Notes: a model not told the origin generated them from the sequence alone. Positions 26,124-33,659 are shown, counted from the first letter of the stretch. The stretch: DNA of 35,006 bases from Calditrichia bacterium (GCA_026983775.1 JALSTK010000153.1:1-35006); one strand, 5' to 3'. Numbers and translations: made by a program.

Positions 26124-26441
26124 ATGTTTGAGTTGCTTATCGCAATTTTAATAGCTTTTATTATTCTGTTAGCGGTTCAAATTTATGCCTTGTTGCGTAT
26201 CAGACGATTCATCGGTTATTTGCAAAAATTATTAATAGAAATTGGAAATCGCTTTGGATATTTCCGGGTATCGACTATGAATCCCTCAAAAACCTGCCAG
26301 TTTTGTATGTATCGGCAAACCTACATTAAAGCCAGCCTCACAGGGAATCACGAAGATTTCATTTACCGCTGTAAATTGAAGGGTAAAGAAATCTCTTTAA
26401 ATGAAAGTTGTGAAAATTTCAAAATGGATCCGGATTTATAA
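26124..26441 (+). CDS. Small membrane-anchored protein with a four-cysteine motif
   Basis: The 105-aa product has an N-terminal hydrophobic helix (about 3-24), a basic segment, and a short soluble domain with Cys58, Cys61, Cys83 and Cys96. The CxxC plus two spaced cysteines could bind zinc or a cluster. I recognise no family. GGAGA precedes the ATG at 26124 at good spacing; the overlapping ATG at 26120 stops at once. It lies 37 nt after the TIM-barrel-like gene and 72 nt before the DUF58 gene. Confidence 0.78.
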   Translation: MFELLIAILIAFIILLAVQIYALLRIRRFIGYLQKLLIEIGNRFGYFRVSTMNPSKTCQFCMYRQTYIKASLTGNHEDFIYRCKLKGKEISLNESCENFKMDPDL

Positions 26442-26454
26442 TTTATTTGAAACG

Positions 26455-26466
26455 GTTTGCGCAAAC
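26455..26466. repeat. 12-bp perfect palindrome upstream of the DUF58 gene
   Basis: GTTTGCGCAAAC is a perfect palindrome, 47 nt before the DUF58 start in a 72-nt gap. It has the look of a dimeric regulator site, but no regulator can be named. Confidence 0.5.
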
Positions 26467-26513
26467 TCTTAAACTTAGCTGAACGATACGATACAAGAAG
26501 GATTGAAAACTAA

Positions 26514-27407
26514 ATGATTCCCGTTACCGAATATTTAAAACCTGAGACGCTTACCAGGCTTTCTAATTTGGAATTTATTGCCCGCCTGGTTGTAGAAGGA
26601 TTTTTGACCGGTTTGCATAAAAGTCCTTTTCACGGTTTCAGCGCTGAATTTTCCCAGCATCGGCCTTACATGTCGGGTGATAGTCTGCGCTTTGTTGACT
26701 GGAAAGTATATGGGAGAACCGATCGCTACTATATTAAACAATTTGAAGAAGAAACAAACCTTCGTTCTTATATCATTTTGGATATTTCCAATTCCATGCA
26801 ATATGGTAACCCGAAAATTACCAAAGCCAGGTATGCTACCTATCTTGCTGCTGCCTTATCCTATTTATTGATTTTGCAAAGAGATGCAACCGGTTTGGTT
26901 TTATTCGATAATCAAATAAGAAAAACGTTACCGCCTAAATCGATCTTTTCCTATCTCACGGTTTTGCTTTCTGCTATAGAACAGCAAAAATCGGGTACCG
27001 ACACACAGATCAGCCCGGTTTTACACCAGATTGCGGAACAATTTAATCGCCGGGGATTAATAATCCTTATTTCCGATTTACTGGACGATCCGGAATCCAT
27101 TTTGAATGGCTTACGACATTTCCGCCATGACCGCCATGAAGTTCTGGTATTCCATATTTTGGAAGAAAGCGAACAAACATTCAATTTTAGCGGTAATATT
27201 ATATTTGAAGATATGGAAAACGGGGAAAGAATTAAAACGCAACCCGCTTATATCCGGGAAAGTTACCGGCAACAATTTCAAAATTATCTAAAAACCATCA
27301 AGAACGGCTTAATTAATGATCGCATAGATTATAAATTACTAACAACCCGTACACCTTATGACGTGGCTTTAACCGAGTATTTATTAAAAAGGAAACGTTT
27401 ATTATAA
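26514..27407 (+). CDS. DUF58 domain protein (vWA-like)
   Basis: The 297-aa protein has the DUF58 signature HGFSAEFSQHRPYMSGDSLRFVDWKVYGRTDRYYIKQFEEE cut here into FSAEFSQHRPYMSGD, RFVDWKVYGRTD and KQFEEETNLR. It continues into a vWA-type region with ILDISNSMQYG (MIDAS-like DxSxS) and LIILISDLLDD. DUF58 proteins usually travel with a MoxR-type AAA+ ATPase, but none is encoded in this window. There is no transmembrane segment. Its TAA stop shares one base with the selD ATG at 27407, so the pair is probably translationally coupled. The pairing itself has no obvious functional explanation. Confidence 0.9.
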   Translation: MIPVTEYLKPETLTRLSNLEFIARLVVEGFLTGLHKSPFHGFSAEFSQHRPYMSGDSLRFVDWKVYGRTDRYYIKQFEEETNLRSYIILDISNSMQYGNPKITKARYATYLAAALSYLLILQRDATGLVLFDNQIRKTLPPKSIFSYLTVLLSAIEQQKSGTDTQISPVLHQIAEQFNRRGLIILISDLLDDPESILNGLRHFRHDRHEVLVFHILEESEQTFNFSGNIIFEDMENGERIKTQPAYIRESYRQQFQNYLKTIKNGLINDRIDYKLLTTRTPYDVALTEYLLKRKRLL

Positions 27408-28462
27408 TGAAACAGATCAAGTTAACCACTCTGGTCAGTTGCGCTGGTTGAGCCAGTAAAATTGATCCGGAGGTTCTGGATAAGATAATTCCCAGGAATA
27501 ATCAACTTTCCGATGCCAATCTGCTGGTAGGGAACCAGTCGTCTGACGATGCCAGTATCTACAAATTGAATGATCAACTGGCTCTGGTGCATACGGTCGA
27601 CTTTTTTACTCCCGTTGTGGATGATCCCTATATCTATGGACAAATTGCGGTCGCAAACGCCTTAAGTGACATTTATGCCATGGGGGGCAAACCTCTGACG
27701 GCCCTGAATATCGTCGGATTCCATCAGGGCAAAGTCACACCCGATATTGTTCGTACCATTTTGGAAGGCGGCACCCGGAAAGCCCGGGAGGCAGGCTGTA
27801 TTATTGCCGGCGGCCATTCCATTCAAGATGAAGAACTCAAATACGGTTTAGCCGTAACCGGTCTGGTTCATCCCGAAAAATTTTGGAAAAATAATTCGAT
27901 TGAAGAAGGTGATGTGATTCTTCTTACCAAACCCCTGGGTACAGGTGCTATTTCCACGGCTTTGAAACAGGACAAAGCGGACGATAAAGATGTGGAAGAA
28001 ATAGTGACAAGCATGCGTTTACTGAATCGTCAACCGGTTGAAATCTTGCAAAAACACAAATTAAATGTTCATGCCTGCACCGATGTAACGGGATTCGGTC
28101 TGGCCGGTCATTTGCTGGAAATGATTAAATCCAGTTCTCTCGACATTGAGGTCCGGCTTGAAAACTTACCTCATTTTAAGAATGCCCTGGAGTATCTGGC
28201 CCAGTATTCATTTCTACCGGGCGGATTTTACAGTAACCGCGAATTTGCTGCCGGTTCAATCGTTTCTCAAAAGAAAATCGATGATCCGGAATATAATATT
28301 TTATTTGATCCCCAGACCAGCGGTGGGTTGATAATTACCTTATCTGAACAACAGGGTGAGCAATTTATTTCTTTAGCCGAACAAGCCGGATATCCCTATA
28401 AGATAGGAATAATCGGTCGGGTAAGCAAAGGGCAGGGAGGAATGCTGCGTATCTCAGGATAA
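27407..28462 (+). CDS. selD: Selenide, water dikinase, itself a selenoprotein (in-frame TGA = Sec15)
   Basis: This 351-aa enzyme makes selenophosphate from selenide and ATP. The reading frame begins at ATG 27407 and contains TGA at 27449-27451. That TGA falls exactly where SelD has its essential Cys (E. coli Cys17 in GCGCK); here the context is SCAG-U-ASKIDP with Lys18 retained. Homology continues unbroken across it: LLVGNQSSDDASIY, HTVDFFTPVVDDPYIYGQIA, NALSDIYAMGGKP, TDVTGFGLAGHLLEM and FDPQTSGGL. A SECIS-like hairpin follows (27465-27481). Annotation from the first ATG after the TGA (27566) would wrongly lose 53 residues including the active site. The organism should therefore have SelA, SelB and tRNA-Sec elsewhere. 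Confidence 0.93.
27465..27481 (+). promoter_or_regulatory. Candidate bacterial SECIS element in selD
   Basis: ATCCGG (27465-27470) pairs with CTGGAT... as CTTGGAT-type arm 27476-27481 (sequence CTGGAT; one G-T wobble), leaving the apical loop AGGTT with the GG/U pattern typical of bacterial SECIS. The loop begins 19 nt after the UGA, within the distance described for bacterial SECIS elements. Confidence 0.75.
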
Positions 28463-28831
28463 TTCCGAACGATCCTCATCCTGCGGACACAGCAATTCTA
28501 CAAATTTACCTTTATGCATTTGAAAAATAAACCTTGCTAAACGATCATAAATAGGTTCGATATTCGCGCCGAACTTTTCACCTAAGATTTTTCCGATCTC
28601 TTCAACGCTGGTTTCGCCATCACACCGTTGCCAGACAAAACTTCCCAAATCATCCAGTTTGACACGAAAATAAGTCGATTTCATAAAAGGAGTAAAAATG
28701 CGCTGGGCCAGTTCATTGGTGAACTTAGGTCTGAGAACAATAATTCGATGGCTTTCGGTATCCTCTTCCCACTGCAAAATTCTGCGTGGCTTGCAGGGCA
28801 GCAATTCATGTACGGTCTTTATCTTTTTCAT
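28454..28831 (-). CDS. PqqD family protein
   Basis: The 125-aa product has a PqqD-like (RiPP-recognition-element fold) C-terminal half: FRVKLDDLGSFVWQRCDG, TSVEEIGKILGEKFG and IYDRLARFIFQMHKGKFVEL. This is preceded by a roughly 60-residue extension containing WEEDTESHRIIVLRPKF. No radical-SAM maturase or precursor peptide is nearby, so a role in peptide modification is not supported by context. The gene converges on selD and overlaps its last 9 nt. On the - strand it lies downstream of the OPT gene, with a terminator in between. A modest AGAAGA precedes the ATG. Confidence 0.85.
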   Translation of the reverse strand: MKKIKTVHELLPCKPRRILQWEEDTESHRIIVLRPKFTNELAQRIFTPFMKSTYFRVKLDDLGSFVWQRCDGETSVEEIGKILGEKFGANIEPIYDRLARFIFQMHKGKFVELLCPQDEDRSELS

Positions 28832-28853
28832 CTGCTATTCTTCTAAGAATTAT

Positions 28854-28883
28854 AAAAAGCCGGCAATAGAACCGGCTTTTTTA
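28854..28883 (-). terminator. Bidirectional terminator between OPT and PqqD-like genes
   Basis: AAAAAGCCGG at 28854-28863 pairs with CCGGCTTTTT at 28872-28881 with an 8-nt loop. Read on the - strand it ends OPT transcription. Read on the + strand it also has a T-run and would stop transcripts coming from selD, but only after they cross the PqqD-like gene antisense. Confidence 0.88.
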
Positions 28884-28904
28884 TTCCTATCTTTTCTGTG
28901 TATT

Positions 28905-30902
28905 TTATTTTTTGGAAGCTTTTAAGGGCATTGAAACCAACAGGTAGAGCAGGGCGACAAATACAAGCATCCCGGCAATGGCACTGGGATTTTCTACACC
29001 TAATTTTGTAATTGCAAAGTTTTTAAGAGCGCTCACCTGCTGACCATGGAACAGGTGCTTTATCCCTGATAAACGCTCTCCGAGAACAATAAAGGCTAAA
29101 ATAACAGCCGTTAAAGCTTCGCCGGCAATTAAACCCGATGAGATTAACACTCCTTTATTCTCCGCCTTGGTACGTTCCTCCTTAGTCGCACCCCGTTTCT
29201 TCAGGATCACTTCAAGAATCCAGCGAATCACACCACCCATAAAAATGGCAGCAGTCGAATGAAACGGTAAATACATACCCACGGCAATCAACATCGGCGA
29301 AGGGGAATTGATCATGATCAGTCCGATAGCAAAGATCATCCCGGCAATAACGAGGGGCCAGGACATCTGCCCGCCGACAATACCCTTGGCCATCAGAGCC
29401 ATTAAACCGGCCTGAGGTGCAGGCAGCTCCGGGCTACCGATATGATACACCTGATCCATGGCCATCATGGGGAAGACAAGAATCGTGGCCGCGGCAATGA
29501 CACCGATTATTTCCGCAATTTCCATTTTCCAGGGAGTCCCCCCAAGAATGTGGCCTACTTTCAAATCCTGAGTCATATCTCCTGCTATCCCTGCAGAGGT
29601 ACACACTACTCCGGCCACCCCTAAAACGGCCATCACACCATGATTACCGGTCACACCGATCAATACCAGTAAAATAGCGGCAATTAAAAGAGAACTCAAG
29701 GTTAGGCCGCTGATCGGGTTATTCGAACTACCTACCAAACCTACCAGATATCCGGCAACTGCAGCAAATAAAAATCCCAGAATTACCATGACGAGTGTTA
29801 AAATTAAGGCCCCGCCTATGGATCGGGAAAAATATTCATATAAATAATAGAGGGGAATAGCAATAACCAGGATGGTGATGCCGATTTTTTTAAAATCCAG
29901 ATCAATTTCCAGCCTCGATATATCACGCTCTTTCGTTTTTTTGGCACGAATATCCCCCACAGCTTTTCCTATCCCGGCAAACAATGAATCTTTTAATTTG
30001 TAGAGAGTATAAAAAGCGGCAATAATCATCGTACCGACGGCAAAGGGCCGAATTTGTTTCAACCAAACCTGTTCGGCCACATCAATCCAGCTATGCGTTC
30101 CGTTGACCAAATTGGCCAGGGAAGGATTCATGAATATTCCCAAAGGAACGAGAACCAGCCAGCCTAATACGGCACCGGCAAATAATACGGCCGAAACCCG
30201 TAATCCGACAATAAATCCCACACCTGTTAAGGCCGGAGAGGCTGCCGGCGATTCGGCTAAAAAACCGCCCCCGAAATCCATCTTGGTACCGAGCATATCG
30301 ATTTTTGATTTGGCTAATATATAATAATCTCTGGTGTAATCCGATATTAATTGAATGCCATTGGAATTTTTAAAGAGTTCCCATAAGGTCGCTAACCCCA
30401 TGCTCATAAATACGGCGCCGGCACCGGTTTGACCGCCCTGACCGGCTTTTACGATTTCTGCGGCCGCAACACTTTCCGGGAAGGGCAAATCGGCTTCTTC
30501 GACAAGGCTACGACGTAAAATAGTGACAAACAGAACGCCCAAAGTACCACCAATCAGCATGATAAGTGTGCTTTCCCAATAGTGCAATTCGTCCCAGACA
30601 CCGCTGATAACAAAGGCGGGTATTGTAAAAATAGCTCCCGCAACCAGGGCCTCACCAACCGATGCGGTGGTTCGGGCTATGTTTTCCTCCAAAATCGTGC
30701 CTTTAAACCCTCTTAAAGCGGCAATGGCAACAACAGCAGCGGGGAAGGTTGCCGCAACGGTTAAGCCGGCCTTCATCCCTAAATAGGCATTGGCAGCACC
30801 CAGTACAACGGCCATCAAGACGCCTAAAAAGACCGCTTTAAATGTTAATTCCTTTAAATCCGAATCCGCAGGGACAAAAGGTTTAAATTCCGTTTTATCC
30901 AT
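28905..30902 (-). CDS. OPT family oligopeptide transporter
   Basis: This multi-spanning membrane protein, about 665 aa, is of the oligopeptide transporter (OPT) superfamily. Typical segments are an N-terminal FKAVFLGVLMAVVLGAANAYLGMKAGLT, NPISGLTLSSLL, GDMTQDLKVGHILGG, the MAMDQVYHIGSPELPAPQA loop and SPMLIAVGMYLPFHSTAAIF. Prokaryotic OPT members are thought to import peptides or peptide-like metal chelates; the substrate is unknown here. A 22-residue upstream in-frame extension exists, but I choose ATG 30902-30900 because AAGGAG precedes it by 7 nt. The gene has its own promoter and terminator. Confidence 0.94.
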   Translation of the reverse strand: MDKTEFKPFVPADSDLKELTFKAVFLGVLMAVVLGAANAYLGMKAGLTVAATFPAAVVAIAALRGFKGTILEENIARTTASVGEALVAGAIFTIPAFVISGVWDELHYWESTLIMLIGGTLGVLFVTILRRSLVEEADLPFPESVAAAEIVKAGQGGQTGAGAVFMSMGLATLWELFKNSNGIQLISDYTRDYYILAKSKIDMLGTKMDFGGGFLAESPAASPALTGVGFIVGLRVSAVLFAGAVLGWLVLVPLGIFMNPSLANLVNGTHSWIDVAEQVWLKQIRPFAVGTMIIAAFYTLYKLKDSLFAGIGKAVGDIRAKKTKERDISRLEIDLDFKKIGITILVIAIPLYYLYEYFSRSIGGALILTLVMVILGFLFAAVAGYLVGLVGSSNNPISGLTLSSLLIAAILLVLIGVTGNHGVMAVLGVAGVVCTSAGIAGDMTQDLKVGHILGGTPWKMEIAEIIGVIAAATILVFPMMAMDQVYHIGSPELPAPQAGLMALMAKGIVGGQMSWPLVIAGMIFAIGLIMINSPSPMLIAVGMYLPFHSTAAIFMGGVIRWILEVILKKRGATKEERTKAENKGVLISSGLIAGEALTAVILAFIVLGERLSGIKHLFHGQQVSALKNFAITKLGVENPSAIAGMLVFVALLYLLVSMPLKASKK

Positions 30903-30969
30903 ACTTACGCTCCTTAAATAAATAGGTTTTTTGCCAAAAAAGAATAAAAATTTCGAAAAATTAAACAAA

Positions 30970-30998
30970 AACCTACCTTAAATTTAAATTCATGTCAA
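30970..30998 (-). promoter_or_regulatory. Probable promoter of the OPT gene
   Basis: On the - strand a perfect TTGACA (30998-30993) is followed after 17 nt by TAGGTT (30975-30970), a moderate -10. The OPT start lies about 68 nt downstream. Confidence 0.5.
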
Positions 30999-31015
30999 GT
31001 TCTGTAATTTTTTTC

Positions 31016-31053
31016 TTGCTTTTAAAGCAAATTGTTAAAATATTTAAAGCAAA
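31016..31053 (+). promoter_or_regulatory. merR promoter with repeated TTTAAAGCAAA operator-like sites
   Basis: TTGCTT (31016-31021) and AATATT (31039-31044), 17 nt apart, form a plausible promoter. TTTAAAGCAAA occurs at 31021-31031 and again at 31043-31053, a 22-bp period. The first copy is also half of the palindrome TTGCTTTTAAAGCAA (31016-31030). This layout suits autoregulation or control of the divergent OPT gene, which is an inference. Confidence 0.5.
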
Positions 31054-31073
31054 AATTGAAAAGAGATGGATTT

Positions 31074-31481
31074 ATGAAAGAACAGAAGCTTCATTATTCG
31101 ATCGGACAGGTTGCCGAATACCTTGATTTGCCTCAATCTGTTTTACGATATTGGGAAACTGTTTTTGACCGTCTGAATCCCGAGAAATCGCCCGGTGGAA
31201 ATCGACTCTATTCCGAAGAGGATATTAATATAATCGGTACGATTAAAAATTTACTTTATGGGGAAGGATTTACAATTAAAGGGGCCAATCATAAATTAAA
31301 CACCTTATTTCCTGAAAATCAATCCGAAGTGAAGCAGCCGGAAGCGACACATCCCGGCGAAGGTATTCATACCGGGACTGAAAAGGGTCTGAAAAATCAA
31401 AGTGGACCGGCACAGGAAACCTGGTCGGCTGATAAGGTAATCGATCGAATTCGGCATATCCTTAAAATTCTTGATGAATGA
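31074..31481 (+). CDS. MerR family transcriptional regulator
   Basis: The product is about 135 aa. It carries an N-terminal MerR winged-helix domain: YSIGQVAEYLDLPQSVLRYWE, then SPGGNRLYSEEDI and INIIGTIKNLLYGEGFTIKGA. The C-terminal part is polar and low-complexity and has no metal-binding cysteines, unlike metal-sensing MerR. Effector and targets are unknown. I use ATG 31074 rather than the in-frame TTG at 31032, because the DNA-binding domain begins just after it and the upstream DNA looks like its promoter. It is divergent from OPT and lies 48 nt before tRNA-Pro(GGG). Confidence 0.9.
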   Translation: MKEQKLHYSIGQVAEYLDLPQSVLRYWETVFDRLNPEKSPGGNRLYSEEDINIIGTIKNLLYGEGFTIKGANHKLNTLFPENQSEVKQPEATHPGEGIHTGTEKGLKNQSGPAQETWSADKVIDRIRHILKILDE

Positions 31482-31491
31482 TTTCACCCTA

Positions 31492-31520
31492 TTGCTTTCA
31501 AATCAAATGTTCAGTAAATT
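31492..31520 (+). promoter_or_regulatory. Probable promoter of tRNA-Pro(GGG)
   Basis: TTGCTT at 31492-31497 and TAAATT at 31515-31520 are separated by 17 nt. The tRNA begins at 31530. Confidence 0.45.
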
Positions 31521-31529
31521 TTAAACGTT

Positions 31530-31603
31530 CGGAGCGTGGCGCAGTCTGGGAGCGCACTTGAATGGGGTTCAAGGGGTCGCTGGTTCGAATCCAGTCGCTC
31601 CGA
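31530..31603 (+). tRNA. tRNA-Pro (anticodon GGG)
   Basis: The 74-nt cloverleaf has acceptor CGGAGCG/CGCTCCG, anticodon stem CTTGA/TCAAG with loop ATGGGGT (anticodon 31564-31566), T-arm GCTGG/CCAGT and discriminator A. CCA is not encoded. Confidence 0.95.
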
Positions 31604-31613
31604 CATTTCGAGG

Positions 31614-31641
31614 AAGGGGATTGATCTCAATCCCCTTTTTT
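31614..31641 (+). terminator. Rho-independent terminator of tRNA-Pro(GGG)
   Basis: AAGGGGATTG at 31614-31623 pairs with CAATCCCCTT at 31628-31637 around a 4-nt loop, followed by T residues. It ends 19 nt before the glycosyltransferase start. Confidence 0.92.
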
Positions 31642-31660
31642 AATTCAAAAAAAGTAAGCT

Positions 31661-32344
31661 ATGATTAAATATGACATTCTGATACCGGCTTATAATGCGG
31701 AAAAAACACTTGCTGAACTTTTAGAAGAAATAAAAGGATTACCTGATCTGCCTTCTCATTTAATTATAGTAGATGATGGTTCCACAGATAAAACTGCGGA
31801 GATCGCCTTACAGTTTACGGATCACTTACTTCAAAATAAAGAAAGAGAAGGCAAGGGGTTCGCTTTACGCCAAGGCTTTGATCAATTCTTAACCCACTCT
31901 GCTGCCGATTATCTGATCTGTCTCGATGCGGATCTACAACATCCACCGCAGTCGATTTTGGAATTCTTAAAAAAAGCGGAACACAATTCTTCTTCTATTT
32001 TAATCGGTAAGAGAGGCCGGAAAGTCAGGGAAATGCCTCTGTTGAGAATTCTTTCCAATACCATCACCTCCCTTGTGCTTAGCCTATTAACCGGCCAGAA
32101 AATCGAAGACAGTCAGTGCGGATTTCGTATGATTAAGAGGGAAGTGCTCACAGAATTGAAACTTTGTGAAAACGGTTTCCAGTTAGAAAGTGAATTTATT
32201 TTAAAAGCTTCCCGGAAAGGATACCGTCTCGAGTTTGTCGATATCCCCACCATATATGGGAATCATCCCTCCAATATTGATCATTTGGGAGATACCTTAA
32301 GATTTATTAAATTAGTTTGGAATTATTTAGTGCACCAATTATGA
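31661..32344 (+). CDS. Glycosyltransferase family 2 (dolichyl-phosphate mannose synthase-like)
   Basis: The 227-aa GT-A enzyme has the N-terminal ILIPAYNAEKTL, nucleotide-sugar-binding VDDGSTDKT (Asp38-Asp39) and the DxD-type LDADLQHPP (Asp89, Asp91). SQCGFRMIKREVL and FQLESEFILKASRKGYRLEFVDIPTIY are typical of polyprenyl-phosphate glycosyltransferases. No C-terminal membrane domain is present, so it resembles the soluble DPMS-like class. Sugar donor and acceptor are unknown. Its TGA stop overlaps the pcm start (ATGA), so the two genes are coupled. Confidence 0.92.
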   Translation: MIKYDILIPAYNAEKTLAELLEEIKGLPDLPSHLIIVDDGSTDKTAEIALQFTDHLLQNKEREGKGFALRQGFDQFLTHSAADYLICLDADLQHPPQSILEFLKKAEHNSSSILIGKRGRKVREMPLLRILSNTITSLVLSLLTGQKIEDSQCGFRMIKREVLTELKLCENGFQLESEFILKASRKGYRLEFVDIPTIYGNHPSNIDHLGDTLRFIKLVWNYLVHQL

Positions 32345-32970
32345 TTTACCGACAGAAAATAAAACAGATGTTAAACCGTCTACAAAATGCCGGTATCACG
32401 GATCAGCGAGTCCTTTTGGCCATGGCCAAAGTGCCTAGACATGAATATGTACCCACCGGACTCGAATTCCAGGCTTACGATGAAAAGGCCTTACCGATCG
32501 GTTTTGGTCAAACCATCTCACATCCGTACACCGTAGCGATTATGTCCCAACTGCTTTCAGTTAAAAAAGGGGATCGTATATTAGAAATAGGTACCGGTTC
32601 CGGTTATCAGGCGGCTGTTCTTTGCGCTATGGGAGCCCAGGTATTCACCATCGAAAAAATTGGAGAGTTGGCTAAACAGGCCGAAAGGCGTTTAAAGGCG
32701 GCCCAATACCACTTTGTTTTGCGCACGGGGGACGGTTCTTTGGGTTGGCATACCTATGCGCCCTATGATGCCATTATTGTAACCGCCGGAGCCCCTATTG
32801 TTCCCGACGACCTTTTTGATCAATTGAAAAACAGAGGAAGAATGTTAATTCCGGTAGGAAATCAAAATGAGCAGATATTGACCTTATACCTGAAAGAGGG
32901 GGATCATATGAAAGAAATGGAAATAGAGCGATTGAACTTTGTTCCTCTGAAAGGCAGGGAAGGATGGTAA
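32341..32970 (+). CDS. pcm: Protein-L-isoaspartate O-methyltransferase
   Basis: This 209-aa SAM-dependent enzyme methylates isoaspartyl residues in damaged proteins. Key pieces are VPRHEYVPTGLEFQAYDEKALPIGFGQTISHPY, the SAM-binding motif LEIGTGSGYQ at 81-90, VRTGDG-like LRTGDGSLGW and the GGRMLIPVG-like NRGRMLIPVG. The start at ATG 32341 overlaps the glycosyltransferase stop by 4 nt (ATGA). The 3' end overlaps the next gene by 7 nt, so three genes form a tight operon. Confidence 0.95.
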   Translation: MIYRQKIKQMLNRLQNAGITDQRVLLAMAKVPRHEYVPTGLEFQAYDEKALPIGFGQTISHPYTVAIMSQLLSVKKGDRILEIGTGSGYQAAVLCAMGAQVFTIEKIGELAKQAERRLKAAQYHFVLRTGDGSLGWHTYAPYDAIIVTAGAPIVPDDLFDQLKNRGRMLIPVGNQNEQILTLYLKEGDHMKEMEIERLNFVPLKGREGW

Positions 32971-33593
32971 AGGAAAATCCCAATTGGCTGGATATTTCTT
33001 ATCAGTGGTTGTTGAAATGGGCAGAAACTCCGTATGGTCCTTTCGTGTTGGTTCTCTGGGCTCTGGCCGAATCATCCTTTTTCCCCATCCCGCCGGATGC
33101 CTTATTAATTGCCCTGGTTTTGGGAGCCCGGCGTAGGGCTTTTTATTTTGCTTTTGTAGCCTCCGTGGCCTCCATTATCGGAGGGGGACTGGGGTACAGT
33201 ATCGGGCATTGGCTTTGGTGGGACGGAAGCGGGTTGTATTCTTCCATCGCAAAGTTTTTCTTCGCACACGTACCCGGAGTTAGTATTCCGCAATTTTTAG
33301 AAGTTCAGTCTTTATACGAAAAATGGAACTTTTGGGTTGTCTTTACGGCCGGGTTCACACCGATTCCCTATAAAATAATTACTATTTCGGCAGGTGCGTT
33401 CAATATTAATTTCATCATCTTTATTATGGCCTCAGCCGTAAGCCGTTCGGCGCGCTTTTTTATTGTAGCCTGGCTTTTGTGGAAATATGGCCAACCGATT
33501 AATACCTTCATCGAGAAATATTTAGGCTGGCTGAGTGTGGCCTTTGTGATTTTACTTATCGGAGGTTTTGTCGTGATTAATCATGTTTTATGA
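32964..33593 (+). CDS. YqaA/DedA family membrane protein (VTT domain)
   Basis: The 209-aa multi-spanning protein has the family's reentrant-loop motifs: ESSFFPIPPDALLIALVLGARRR and FTAGFTPIPYKIITISAGAFNI, with the glycine-rich IIGGGLGYSIGHWL between. DedA-type proteins are linked to undecaprenyl-phosphate or phospholipid flipping; the role of the YqaA subgroup is less certain. It overlaps pcm by 7 nt. No terminator follows; the next element is the tRNA-Pro(CGG) promoter. Confidence 0.9.
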   Translation: MVKENPNWLDISYQWLLKWAETPYGPFVLVLWALAESSFFPIPPDALLIALVLGARRRAFYFAFVASVASIIGGGLGYSIGHWLWWDGSGLYSSIAKFFFAHVPGVSIPQFLEVQSLYEKWNFWVVFTAGFTPIPYKIITISAGAFNINFIIFIMASAVSRSARFFIVAWLLWKYGQPINTFIEKYLGWLSVAFVILLIGGFVVINHVL

Positions 33594-33630
33594 ACGAAGG
33601 ATAGGGATGGTTGGAAGCAAATAGTTTGAT

Positions 33631-33659
33631 TTGACATAAAATCAAATATTTGGTACATT
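33631..33659 (+). promoter_or_regulatory. Strong sigma-70 promoter of tRNA-Pro(CGG) and probably leuS
   Basis: A perfect TTGACA (33631-33636), an ideal 17-nt spacer and TACATT (33654-33659) make this the best promoter match in the window. tRNA-Pro starts at 33696. Confidence 0.8.

Noticed and set aside
27407-27565. selD as a pseudogene, or as a protein starting at ATG 27566
   Set aside because: The coding similarity is continuous across the TGA, the TGA sits exactly at the known Cys/Sec site, and a SECIS-like hairpin follows.
30903-30968. 22-residue N-terminal extension of the OPT transporter
   Set aside because: A strong AAGGAG stands 7 nt before the internal ATG, and the extension overlaps the likely promoter and leader.
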